Source: a bacterium (GTDB lineage Bacteria; Atribacterota; JS1; SB-45; 34-128). From it: a DNA stretch of 11,999 nucleotides. Location: NCBI GenBank assembly GCA_018903015.1, contig JAHIPR010000189.1:1-11999 (forward strand), given 5' to 3'. The stretch's first letter is position 1, and every line of letters begins with the position of its first letter. Of this stretch, positions 5,232-11,999 are shown piece by piece. The notes beneath the pieces are model-generated. The model did not search any database. It saw only the letters and a program-made list of their open reading frames with translations, and was not told where the DNA came from. Position numbers and translations under genes: made by a program.

Positions 5232-6131
5232 TTATGGTTTTTTCTCCACTTGACGGGCTAATCCCATCCGGATAAATAACCAGGGTGCCCCAAAACTGAT
5301 CCATATGCCCAATAACAGATAACGGAAAAGTCGGCTTAATTGATAGAAAGATTGGCCCTCTGAAGGAAGTATCAATTTCAATCCAAGATATAATATCCCT
5401 ATTCCGATAATCCCAACCAAAAAAGTGATAAGCCGCTGCAGCCAGTTCCCCGGTCGAATCCCTCCAATAAAAGAAGAAAAAAATAGCAGGCCATAGCCAA
5501 CGCCGGTCAAAGCAGCTACCGAACTGATAATATCCGGGGATGATTGAATTTGTAATAAGGTTACCGGAAATAGCGTAATGCCAATTATTTTAAATATCAT
5601 ATTTCTTTGAATAAAATCGAGTTTGATCTTTAAAAAAATAAAATAACTTAGACTGAGAATGAGTCCGCCAATTAACCATCCTCCCAGGATATCGGTGGGA
5701 AAATGGACGCCCAGATAGATGCGGGAAAATCCAATCAATAGAATCAGTAAAACAGAAAGGTTGCGAATCCAGGTTTGCTTTTTCCAATAAGTTACACTCC
5801 CCCAGACCACCAGGGAAGACTGGGCATGGCCGCTGGGAAAACCATATCCAGAGGTATGAACCTTTTGAATTTCCGGTAAAATATCAAAAGGTCGGGGCTG
5901 CTGAAATATCTCTTTTAATCCGGTATTAACATAAACGGATAATAAAAAGATAATTCCGACCCGTATCCCCAAATAAAAGTCAACACACCAAAGGAGGAAG
6001 GAAAATAAAAGCAAGTAAAATAATTCATCTCCAAGTAAGGTGATAGCCCGAAAAAAAGAATCCAGCAATGGTGTGTCAATCTGTTGAATCATAATAATGA
6101 GATCTAATCCCCACTGAAAAATGGTATCCAT
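5232..6131 (-). CDS. PAP2-superfamily membrane phosphatase
   Basis: A 299-residue integral membrane protein with the three phosphatase motifs of the PAP2 superfamily: K73-x6-R80-P81 (KEIFQQPRP), P99-S100-G101-H102 (FPSGHAQ) and S136-R137-x5-H143-x3-D147 (SRIYLGVHFPTD). H143 is the expected nucleophile. It has hydrophobic segments around residues 33-50, 56-72, 104-115 and 127-160. It also has a C-terminal extension of several further transmembrane segments (about 180-290) beyond the minimal domain. The family removes phosphate from lipid phosphates or pyrophosphates such as undecaprenyl-PP or phosphatidate; the substrate here is unknown. AGGAGG lies eleven bases before the ATG. It stands alone on its strand. 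Confidence 0.93.
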   Translation of the reverse strand: MDTIFQWGLDLIIMIQQIDTPLLDSFFRAITLLGDELFYLLLFSFLLWCVDFYLGIRVGIIFLLSVYVNTGLKEIFQQPRPFDILPEIQKVHTSGYGFPSGHAQSSLVVWGSVTYWKKQTWIRNLSVLLILLIGFSRIYLGVHFPTDILGGWLIGGLILSLSYFIFLKIKLDFIQRNMIFKIIGITLFPVTLLQIQSSPDIISSVAALTGVGYGLLFFSSFIGGIRPGNWLQRLITFLVGIIGIGILYLGLKLILPSEGQSFYQLSRLFRYLLLGIWISFGAPWLFIRMGLARQVEKKP

Positions 6132-6163
6132 ATCGGCACCTTCCTCCTTAACTATAATGCTTT

Positions 6164-6172
6164 ATTATATCA
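6164..6172 (-). promoter_or_regulatory. extended -10 promoter for the PAP2 gene
   Basis: The minus strand reads TGATATAAT, a perfect -10 box with the TGn extension, about 32 bases before the start codon. No good -35 is visible at 16-18 bases, which extended -10 promoters tolerate. The leader would be about 25 bases long, ending in the AGGAGG site. Confidence 0.5.
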
Positions 6173-6495
6173 AAAATAACCAAAGAATGATCTTTTTCCA
6201 AAAAAATTCATCTTATGTTGTGACAGGGGGCGGTTGTTTGTTCCAGAAAAACAAAGCGTTTTTGTTTTTTTGAATATCAGTGCAGCACCATTCATTGACA
6301 TATTCACGCCCTATATATAAAATGTAATCATACATATCACATAGTCATCTGCTGTCTCAAGATGAATAATCTATAGATTTAAAATGCTGCCGACCTTTAA
6401 AATAACCATGCTATGTCATCTGTTTTTAAAATTCATTGAGAAGGAGCATTGTTTCCTTTGGTCGGGCTTTAAATATACAGTAGGAGGAATTTATT
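6173..6495. other. intergenic region between divergent PAP2 and flavodoxin genes
   Basis: No gene. It contains a weak A/T hairpin, AAAAAC...GTTTTT, near 6247-6262 followed by T-rich DNA. A separated inverted pair lies before the flavodoxin: CCGACC near 6390 and GGTCGG near 6461, both followed by CTTTAAA or similar. This pair could form a leader structure, but I recognise no riboswitch. The flavodoxin Shine-Dalgarno AGGAGG ends eight bases before its ATG. Confidence 0.4.
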
Positions 6496-6963
6496 ATGAA
6501 TATCGGTATTATTTTATATTCTGAAACCGGCAACACCTATTCCGTTTCCCAGAAGCTCAAAGAAAAACTTGTCAAAGCCGGACATTCTGTGAACATCGAA
6601 AGACTAAAAGTTATCGGTAAAGTAAAACCGGGAACAAAAGATATTAAGTTCGAAACGCTTCACGATAACGATTCATACGATGCGCTGGTTTTCGGCTCTC
6701 CGGTGCAAGCCTTTTCCCTATCATCCGCAATGACAAACTATCTGTCACAGATAAAATTACTACAGGATAAAAAAGTCGCCTTTTTGGTGACTCAATTTTT
6801 TCCTTTCCCCTGGTTGGGGGGAAACCGCGCAATCGGGCAAATGGAAAAAATCTGTGAATCCAAGGGAGCAACTGTTTGCGGAACCGCAGTCGTTAACTGG
6901 TCAAAACCTAGCCGTGAAAAACAGATTACTGAAATGGTTGAAAAATTGAGCAAATTATTTTGA
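6496..6963 (+). CDS. flavodoxin-family protein
   Basis: A 155-residue single-domain flavodoxin fold. Residues 3-14 (IGIILYSETGNT) form strand 1 and the FMN phosphate loop (S9-x-T11-G12-N13-T14). Residues 62-74 (DALVFGSPVQAFS) form strand 3 and the loop over the isoalloxazine ring. AFLVTQFFPFPWLGG (95-109) is the third FMN contact region. The proteins are electron carriers or NAD(P)H-dependent FMN oxidoreductases; which one cannot be told. AGGAGG lies eight bases upstream. Its TGA overlaps the ATG of a broken gene (TGATG), so the two were translationally coupled. Confidence 0.9.
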   Translation: MNIGIILYSETGNTYSVSQKLKEKLVKAGHSVNIERLKVIGKVKPGTKDIKFETLHDNDSYDALVFGSPVQAFSLSSAMTNYLSQIKLLQDKKVAFLVTQFFPFPWLGGNRAIGQMEKICESKGATVCGTAVVNWSKPSREKQITEMVEKLSKLF

Positions 6964-7156
6964 TGACAGGACAAAAAATAATCGAACAAATTAAATCAAA
7001 AAAAGATATTGATGAGATAGTGAATCAGGTAATTAAAAATCCCAAACTCATCGAAGCGCTTATATCAATCATTGATAGTGAAAAAGGCAGCTGAATAATA
7101 CTCGACCTTCTGTAAAAAAACAAGCAGAAAAATTCATAAAGAAATGGTTTCACTGA
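6963..7156 (+). pseudogene. HEAT-repeat-like small gene with internal deletion
   Basis: The ATG overlaps the flavodoxin stop (TGATG). The first frame gives 43 residues, starting MTGQKIIEQIKSKKDIDEIV and then NQVIKNPKLIEALISIIDSE, before a stop at 7092-7094. Just after this, in another frame, comes TRPSVKKQAEKFIKKWFH and a stop. The two pieces look like the start and the end of one helical HEAT-repeat-type protein whose middle was deleted with a frame change. The family assignment is from residue pattern only. A functional 43-residue peptide cannot be excluded. Confidence 0.5.
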
Positions 7157-7370
7157 ACACAGGGGGTGAACACCGGAGATGGTTCTCTATTCTAGAAAAA
7201 TAATCTTTCAGAAGGACACTTTTACTGACAACATTAAAAATTTGACTCCCGTAAATTCTCTCACCCTGGAAAATACAATATTGATAAAGATGGCTTGCCT
7301 GTAGAAATTTCTTTGTAGGTTCAGTTTGCTCTTAACTTCGCATAGATAATAAAAAATAAGGTAATCAAAA
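7157..7370. other. intergenic stretch, possible decayed coding DNA
   Basis: No intact gene. Plus-strand frames contain DTFTDNIKNLTPVNSLTLEN (about 7216-7275) and, one frame over, IDKDGLPVEISL (about 7281-7316), joined by a frame change. They look like remnants of a protein I cannot name. The last 15 bases contain AAGG as a weak ribosome binding site for the dehydratase gene. Confidence 0.3.
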
Positions 7371-8345
7371 ATGGTAAATTATTCAAATGTTGTAGCGGCT
7401 TATTCTAAGGTGACAAAATATAAAAATCCTACTTTATTGCAATATTCCGGAACATTAAGCCGAATGACCGGGAATCAGATCTATTTAAAACCTGAAAACC
7501 TTCAGGTAACCGGTTCTTTTAAGCTTGGTGGGGCTATAAATGTCATCTTTAATTTAACGGATGAACAGAAGAAAAAAGGAGTAGTGACCTGTTCTGCCGG
7601 TAATTGGGCGCAGGCAGTTGCTTACGCTTCCCGGATTTTTAAGGTCAGATCAGTTATTGTTATGACAGAAAAAGCTTCCCCAACAAAGATAAATGCTACC
7701 AGGGGATATGGAGCGGAAGTAGTAATATACGGAAGAAATTCCAATGATGTCATCAACAAGTCGATGGAAATAGCCAACGCTGAAGACCTTACTTTACTCA
7801 GTCCTTTTGAGGATGATTATTTAATTGCCGGACATGGAACAATAGGTTTAGAGGTGATGAAAGAGAAACCGGATACCGAGGTTATTTTTTGTCCTATTGG
7901 CGGAGGGGCACTTATTTCAGGGATTGCTCTGGCAATTAAGGCGAAAAATCCCAAGGTGAAAATAATAGGGGTAGAACCGGAAAATGCCAATGCCATGTGG
8001 CTTTCTCTTAAACAAAATAGTATAGCGGAAAAAGAAAATGTAAATACCATTGCTGACGGCCTGGCTTTAAAAAAACCGGGTATCAAGCCATTTAATATAG
8101 TGCGTAAATATGTAGATGACGTCGTTTTGATTACAGAGGACGAGATAAAAAAAGCGCTTGTTTTTCTCTTGGAGCGGGCAAAATTATTGGTTGAACCATC
8201 GGGAGCAGTGAGTATTGCTGCAGCCATTTCTAATCAATTGAATATAAAAGATAAGGAGGTGGTTGCTATTTTAAGTGGGGGAAATATTGACCTTGATAAG
8301 CTTAGCCTCATTTTAAAAGAAGAAATAGCATTAATCAAAGGATAA
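7371..8345 (+). CDS. PLP-dependent threonine/serine dehydratase-like enzyme
   Basis: A 324-residue fold-type II PLP enzyme without a C-terminal ACT domain, the length of catabolic (TdcB-like) threonine dehydratases and serine racemases. K51 in TGSFKLGGA is the PLP lysine. SAGNWAQA (75-82) is the asparagine loop binding the cofactor ring. PIGGGALISG (175-184) is the phosphate-binding glycine loop. VEPSGA and the final LSGGNID complete the active site. Two positions differ from the usual family text: SFKxRGA has glycine for arginine, and SAGNHAQG has tryptophan for histidine. The substrate may therefore differ from threonine. The start codon follows AAGG at a spacing of nine. ridA follows 51 bases downstream, probably in the same operon. 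Confidence 0.88.
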   Translation: MVNYSNVVAAYSKVTKYKNPTLLQYSGTLSRMTGNQIYLKPENLQVTGSFKLGGAINVIFNLTDEQKKKGVVTCSAGNWAQAVAYASRIFKVRSVIVMTEKASPTKINATRGYGAEVVIYGRNSNDVINKSMEIANAEDLTLLSPFEDDYLIAGHGTIGLEVMKEKPDTEVIFCPIGGGALISGIALAIKAKNPKVKIIGVEPENANAMWLSLKQNSIAEKENVNTIADGLALKKPGIKPFNIVRKYVDDVVLITEDEIKKALVFLLERAKLLVEPSGAVSIAAAISNQLNIKDKEVVAILSGGNIDLDKLSLILKEEIALIKG

Positions 8346-8396
8346 AGCTCATAGCTGTTTATCAATATGATAAGATTAACTAAAAAGGAGAAAGCA

Positions 8397-8801
8397 ATGA
8401 AAAAAATAATATATAGTGATGAAGCCCCCAAACCTTTAGGGGTGTATTCTCAAGGTACAGTTGGTGGAGGGTTTATTTTTGTATCCGGACAACTTCCCGT
8501 TGATCCAAAAACAAGCAAATTTATAGAGCAGGATATCAAAAAACAAACCAGGCAGGTGTTTAAAAATATAGAGAGAATATTAGCGGCAGAGGGTGCAGGA
8601 TTTAAAGATATATTAAAAATCAGTGCCTTCCTTTTAAACATTAATGATTTTAAGGGAATGAATGAGGTATTTCAAGAATTTTTTCCTGTTGAACCGCCTG
8701 CTCGAACTACCGGTACAGTAAAAGCATTCCCTCCGGGCGTTTTGGTTGAAATTGATGCCATTGCCTTAAAACCATCCTGTCAGGGTGGTCCTTTAAAATA
8801 A
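8397..8801 (+). CDS. ridA: RidA family 2-iminobutanoate/2-iminopropanoate deaminase
   Basis: A 134-residue protein of the YjgF/YER057c/UK114 (RidA) family. RidA trimers hydrolyse the enamine/imine intermediates that PLP dehydratases release, so its place after the dehydratase gene fits well. Visible family features are GVYSQG (15-20), VSGQLPVDP (29-37), the active-site arginine R103 in PPARTTGTV, and E118 in VEIDAIA. I chose the ATG at 8397 because AAGGAG lies six bases before it and the protein then begins as family members do. An in-frame ATG at 8367 would add ten residues and has no such site. The C-terminal tail (SCQGGPLK) is slightly longer than usual. Confidence 0.93.
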   Translation: MKKIIYSDEAPKPLGVYSQGTVGGGFIFVSGQLPVDPKTSKFIEQDIKKQTRQVFKNIERILAAEGAGFKDILKISAFLLNINDFKGMNEVFQEFFPVEPPARTTGTVKAFPPGVLVEIDAIALKPSCQGGPLK

Positions 8802-8815
8802 AAGAAGGTAAAAAA

Positions 8816-8941
8816 ATGGAATTAAAAGAAGGAATGAAAGCACCTGATTTTACTCTACCTGATAGCCAGGGGAAAGATGTTGCCTTGTCAAATTTCAGGA
8901 AGAAGAAGGTCATCTTATATTTTTATCCGAAAGAGTTATAA
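8816..8941 (+). pseudogene. truncated peroxiredoxin (BCP/AhpC-TSA type)
   Basis: From an ATG 14 bases after ridA the frame reads MELKEGMKAPDFTLPDSQGK, then DVALSNFRKKKVILYFYPKE, L and a stop (41 residues). This is the N-terminal strand-loop-strand of thioredoxin-dependent peroxiredoxins, which continue as YFYPKDxTPGCT and are about 150 residues long. The gene ends a few codons before the peroxidatic cysteine, so it cannot be active. Its last 19 bases overlap the 3' end of the nitroreductase gene on the other strand. The rest was presumably lost in a deletion or rearrangement. Confidence 0.8.
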
Positions 8942-9456
8942 AATACGCGTTCATATAATAATTTATTTTTACTTTTCGGCATTTTTTCTTCATCAGGATA
9001 ACCAAGGGCGATAATGGACAAGACGTTTACATTTTCAGGTATTTTAAGTATTTCCCTGATATATTCTTCGGCAGTTTTGGTTTCCGAATGCATTCTTTTT
9101 CTTATTTGAATCCAGCAACTTCCCAATTCCATCCAATGTGCGGCTAACATAATGAGTGTAGAAGCAATGGAAGCATCTTCAATCCAAACATCTGATAGAT
9201 TCTGATCTGCCGTAACCACAATTCCCAGGGGGGCATTGGATAAGAATGCAGAGCCATGCATTTTGGAAAAAGATAACCGGGATAGCAATTTTTTATCTTC
9301 AACCACAATAAACTGCCAGGGATAGTTGGCATGAGAAGATGGAGACAATAATGCAGCCTGAATCATTTTGTCTATCTTTTCTTGCTCTACTTTTTTATTT
9401 TTATATTTTCTGATGCTTCTCCGTTTGATTAATAATGATAATAGATTAATATCCAT
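8923..9456 (-). CDS. nitroreductase-family FMN oxidoreductase
   Basis: A 177-residue protein of the NfsA/NfsB-like nitroreductase family. RRSIRKYKNKKV (12-23) carries the arginines that contact the FMN phosphate. ALLSPSSHANYPWQFIVVED (35-54) is the second FMN segment (family pattern A..aPS..N.QPw.f). SIASTLIMLAAHWMELGSCW (96-115) is the central dimer helix. ALGYPDEEK (150-158) is the typical C-terminal strand. Such enzymes are homodimers that reduce nitro compounds, quinones or flavins with NAD(P)H; the true substrate is unknown. GAGGTGAT lies about five bases before the ATG. It is convergent with the ridA operon. Confidence 0.92.
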   Translation of the reverse strand: MDINLLSLLIKRRSIRKYKNKKVEQEKIDKMIQAALLSPSSHANYPWQFIVVEDKKLLSRLSFSKMHGSAFLSNAPLGIVVTADQNLSDVWIEDASIASTLIMLAAHWMELGSCWIQIRKRMHSETKTAEEYIREILKIPENVNVLSIIALGYPDEEKMPKSKNKLLYERVFYNSFG

Positions 9457-9906
9457 CCCACATCACCTCTTTTAAAAAATATTTTATCTTTTTATAATAT
9501 TTTATGTTGGTTTATTTTCATTTTTTCATTACCCTGGCATCATCTTTTCCGTACTTTTATATCAGATTGTAACAAAAAAATGTTGAGTTCAGCTATAATA
9601 AAACCATCATATTATTTATATTAACACAAATTCAAGAGGTATAAATAATAATATTTTGTCATTATAGGAAGGATGCAACAAAAATTGCTAAAAATATTTC
9701 CAGTTACCCGATTCCCACTACTTTCAAAAAACTTTTTAGTTTACGGGAGTCAAGTCAGAAGGAGATAAGTCTATCCTACATGGGGAAAGGTTTTACCCAT
9801 AATACCAAGTGAATTGAATAAAATAGCATTCAGGAATGAAAAAGTGATAAAATAATCGAGACAATTAATATTTTTTTCAAAATGATTAATTAATGAGGAT
9901 ATAACC
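9457..9906. other. long intergenic region upstream of nitroreductase and peptidase
   Basis: No supported gene. It is very AT-rich near the nitroreductase start, with several TATAAT-like words on the minus strand but no convincing -35. On the plus strand an open stretch of about 55 codons (about 9652-9810) reads, in part, SSYPIPTTFKKLFSLRESSQ and then KEISLSYMGKGFTHNTK before a stop. It has no clear start or family match, and looks more like a gene remnant than a working gene. Confidence 0.35.
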
Positions 9907-11118
9907 ATAAATAAAAGAGGATATTTACAAAAAGCTTCCGAATATTTAAAAACCCTGTGCAGGGTAAAACCCAATAGACGGACAGGCTCAAAAGGCAATC
10001 GTACCGCCACAGATTTTTTTTATGATACCATAAAACCATGGGGATATAAGATTGATGTTACTCCTTTTACCTGTTTGGACTTTGAAAGCGGTGAAGGTTC
10101 TTTGGTATGCAATGGGAATTCATTTGAAGTGTACATCAGTCCGTATTCCTTGGGATGTGATGTAACAGCTGAGCTGGTGACAGTCTCTACCATTGGGGAG
10201 TTGGAAAAATGTTATTGCACCGGCAAGATTCTACTGATGAAGGGGGAGATATGTGCCGAGCAATTAGTGCCTAAGAATTTTGTTTTCTATAATCCTAAAC
10301 ATCATAAGAGGATATATGCCATTTTAGAAGAGAGACAACCTGCTGCCATTATTACAGCAACAGCCAGGAAACCGGAATTGGTCGGTGCACTATATCCTTT
10401 TCCTTTAATAGAAGACGGTGATTTTGATATACCGTCGGTGTATTGCACTGATACTGTTGGTGAAGAAATTGCTGCGAACACTTATCATGAATTTCTCCTT
10501 ATGATTCAAGCTAAACGTATTCCGTCAACAGCCTGCAATGTGATTGCCAGAAAAAATCCGGATGCTAAGGAGAAAATCATTGTCTGTGCCCATATCGACG
10601 CATACAGTAATACACCCGGTGCTTTAGATAATGCTTCGGGTACCCTTGTATTACTGCTACTTGCCAAAATGCTTCAAAAATATGATGGACCGATGGCTAT
10701 CGAATTCATTGCTTTTAACGGAGAGGATAATTTTAGTGTAGGGGGACAGATGGATTATTTACGCCGTTATGGAAATGAATTGGAAAAAGTTTTGGTTGCG
10801 ATAAATTTGGATGATGTGGGTTATATAAAAGGAAAGACAGCTTTCTCCATGTATGAATGTCCGGATATCATCAGTAAAAAAGCACATCAAATTTTCAGCA
10901 GCTTTAACGGTATTGTCCGGGGAGAAGAATGGTTTCAGGGAGACCATATGATTTTTGTACAGAAGGGGATACCGGCAATTGCTTTTACGGCAGAGAAGAT
11001 GAGGGACTTGATGGAAAAAATTACCCATACCCAAAAAGATACTTCGGAGTTGGTTGATTGTACTAAACTGGTTGAAATAGCTTCTGCATTAAAAGAGTTC
11101 ATCGTCGATTTTGTGTGA
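9907..11118 (+). CDS. M28-family metallopeptidase with lost start codon
   Basis: The frame encodes about 403 residues of an M28 (aminopeptidase Y/S-like) zinc peptidase with a PA-like insert. From ATA at 9907 it reads NKRGYLQKASEYLKTLCRVK, then PNRRTGSKGNRTATDFF, the usual M28 N-terminal region. In this numbering the metal and catalytic residues are H229-x-D231 (CAHIDAY), D241 (ALDNASG), E273-D274 (FNGEDN), D302 (NLDD) and H374 (THTQKDT). No ATG, GTG or TTG lies in frame before the TTG at 10075. Starting there would remove 56 conserved residues, and no ribosome site precedes it. GAGGAT lies at the right distance before the ATA, so ATG has probably mutated to ATA. Confidence 0.82.
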   Translation: MNKRGYLQKASEYLKTLCRVKPNRRTGSKGNRTATDFFYDTIKPWGYKIDVTPFTCLDFESGEGSLVCNGNSFEVYISPYSLGCDVTAELVTVSTIGELEKCYCTGKILLMKGEICAEQLVPKNFVFYNPKHHKRIYAILEERQPAAIITATARKPELVGALYPFPLIEDGDFDIPSVYCTDTVGEEIAANTYHEFLLMIQAKRIPSTACNVIARKNPDAKEKIIVCAHIDAYSNTPGALDNASGTLVLLLLAKMLQKYDGPMAIEFIAFNGEDNFSVGGQMDYLRRYGNELEKVLVAINLDDVGYIKGKTAFSMYECPDIISKKAHQIFSSFNGIVRGEEWFQGDHMIFVQKGIPAIAFTAEKMRDLMEKITHTQKDTSELVDCTKLVEIASALKEFIVDFV

Positions 11119-11132
11119 CAGGGAATTATAAT

Positions 11133-11165
11133 GGGGTCAAATCTTTATTCTTGACAGTTGACCCC
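11133..11165. repeat. GGGGTCAA inverted repeat upstream of the RAYT gene
   Basis: GGGGTCAA (11133-11140) and TTGACCCC (11158-11165) are perfect 8-bp inverted arms around ATCTTTATTCTTGACAG. I recall a very similar GGGGTCAAATCTTT...TTGACA sequence upstream of many Y1_Tnp (RAYT) genes in distant bacteria. This suggests it is part of the mobile unit. It is followed by TTTT and could also terminate the peptidase transcript. Confidence 0.55.
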
Positions 11166-11179
11166 TTTTAAGCTATCCT
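11151..11179 (+). promoter_or_regulatory. promoter of the RAYT gene, probably leaderless
   Basis: A perfect -35 box TTGACA (11151-11156) is separated by 17 bases from TATCCT (11174-11179), a 4/6 match to the -10. The ATG at 11186 is only seven bases beyond the -10, where transcription would start, and no Shine-Dalgarno sequence is present. The mRNA is therefore probably leaderless. The -35 lies in the loop and right arm of the GGGGTCAA inverted repeat, so anything binding that repeat would block it. Confidence 0.55.
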
Positions 11180-11185
11180 TTATTT

Positions 11186-11999
11186 ATGGCCAGAGCATTA
11201 AGAATTAAGTATAAAAATGCCTTCTATCATATTACCTCTCGTGGGAATGAAAGAAGAAATATCTTTGCAGACGACCAGGATCGGAATTTCTTTATCAAAA
11301 CTCTGAAAGAATCCCTAAATACTTATCAGGTTATTCTCTACAGTTATGTACTCATGTCCAATCATTTTCACCTTCTATTAGAAACTCCTCTGGCCAATCT
11401 CAGCGAATTGATGAGACAATTTAATATTACCTATACCTCTTATTATAATCGAAAATATAACCGGGTCGGACATCTCTTCCAAGGCAGATATAAAAGCATA
11501 CTGGTTCAAAAAGATCATTATTTACCTATCTTATCCCGTTATATTCATCTTAATCCGCTAAGAGTGGTAAAGATGGAGAAAGTTCCCCTAAAAGAAAAAG
11601 AGAAATATTTAAGACAATTCAAATGGAGCAGCCTGAAAGGTTATCTAAATAAAGACCATACATCATCCTTTGTGGATTATAAGACCGTCCTTTTAGAATA
11701 TGGAGGAGACAATCCAAAAGGACGTAACAACTACTGGCAGGCTCTGCAAGGCGATCTGTCTTCAAAATGGGAAATAAATAAGCAAATCATCGGAAATTCT
11801 ATCTTGGGAAATGAACAATTTGTCCAGGAGATCAAGGAGAAACATTTACTGAAAAAAGAAAAAGAGATTCCTGCTGTAAAAAAGATTCATAGCTATTGCA
11901 CAAGAGATAAAGTCATTGAAATCGCCTGTCAAGAGATAGGCAAAACATGGGAACAAATAAAAAGTACACCGGATAGCCATCGCCAGATATTAATGGATA
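11186..11999 (+). CDS. REP-associated tyrosine transposase (RAYT, Y1_Tnp), 3' end outside window
   Basis: The frame stays open to the window edge (271 codons). The N-terminal Y1_Tnp domain shows YHITSRGNERRNIF (14-27) and the metal-binding HUH motif H60-F61-H62 in MSNHFHLLLE. The catalytic-tyrosine helix is TSYYNRKYNRVGHLFQGRYK (84-103), followed by SRYIHLNPLR (117-126). The C-terminal part (about 240-271, DKVIEIACQEIGKTWEQIK) looks like a DnaA-type helix-turn-helix often seen in these proteins. RAYTs nick and join single strands next to REP hairpins with a GTAG-like tetranucleotide. Family members are about 250-330 residues, so little is missing. Two GTAG palindromes elsewhere in the window are possible substrates. 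Confidence 0.92.
   Translation, partial: MARALRIKYKNAFYHITSRGNERRNIFADDQDRNFFIKTLKESLNTYQVILYSYVLMSNHFHLLLETPLANLSELMRQFNITYTSYYNRKYNRVGHLFQGRYKSILVQKDHYLPILSRYIHLNPLRVVKMEKVPLKEKEKYLRQFKWSSLKGYLNKDHTSSFVDYKTVLLEYGGDNPKGRNNYWQALQGDLSSKWEINKQIIGNSILGNEQFVQEIKEKHLLKKEKEIPAVKKIHSYCTRDKVIEIACQEIGKTWEQIKSTPDSHRQILMD

Noticed and set aside
6375..6495. riboswitch before the flavodoxin gene
   Set aside because: Only a distant 6-bp CCGACC/GGTCGG pairing is visible, with no conserved aptamer core such as that of the FMN riboswitch and no terminator.
7817..8227. 136-residue minus-strand frame
   Set aside because: It is a shadow of the dehydratase gene on the other strand, with no family features or ribosome site.

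Overview
The window is AT-rich, with Shine-Dalgarno sites of the AGGAGG type before most genes. Its proteins look like those of a low-GC anaerobic bacterium, either Clostridia-like or a candidate phylum such as Atribacterota. The sequence alone does not decide between these. It reads as a genomic scrap-yard: a few intact housekeeping genes separated by transposases, repeats and worn-down gene fragments.

Left part (1-1900). Two diverged copies of a non-coding element of about 300 bp (about 267-608 and 1586-1888) flank a HEPN/nucleotidyltransferase toxin-antitoxin-type module on the minus strand. Its HEPN gene is broken by one missing base in a C run, while its nucleotidyltransferase gene is intact. 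A promoter with an operator-like inverted repeat precedes the pair.

Mobile-element block (1900-5200). A C-terminally truncated ISLre2-type transposase is followed by a nonsense-riddled istB fragment. Next comes an intact IS110-family recombinase whose upstream leader folds into long nested hairpins, a candidate bridge/seek RNA. Beyond it lie remnants of a SAM-dependent methyltransferase, a Crp/Fnr-type helix-turn-helix and perhaps an HU protein.

Metabolic block (5200-11120). This holds a PAP2 membrane phosphatase (minus), a flavodoxin with a coupled broken HEAT-like gene, and a PLP-dependent threonine/serine dehydratase-like gene followed by ridA. RidA proteins hydrolyse the reactive enamine/imine that such dehydratases release, so that pair makes biochemical sense. 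Next are a peroxiredoxin cut off before its active-site cysteine, a nitroreductase (minus, tail-to-tail with it), and an M28 metallopeptidase that appears to have lost its start codon.

Right edge (11120-11999). A REP-associated tyrosine transposase (RAYT, Y1_Tnp) runs off the window. It is preceded by an inverted repeat that contains its promoter and it is probably leaderless. Two small palindromes elsewhere in the window carry the GTAG tetranucleotide typical of REP sequences and are candidate substrates for such an enzyme.

I see no complete new defence or biosynthetic system. The best leads are the structured leader of the IS110 element, the GTAG palindromes with the RAYT, and the two-copy 300-bp element with its variable hairpin.
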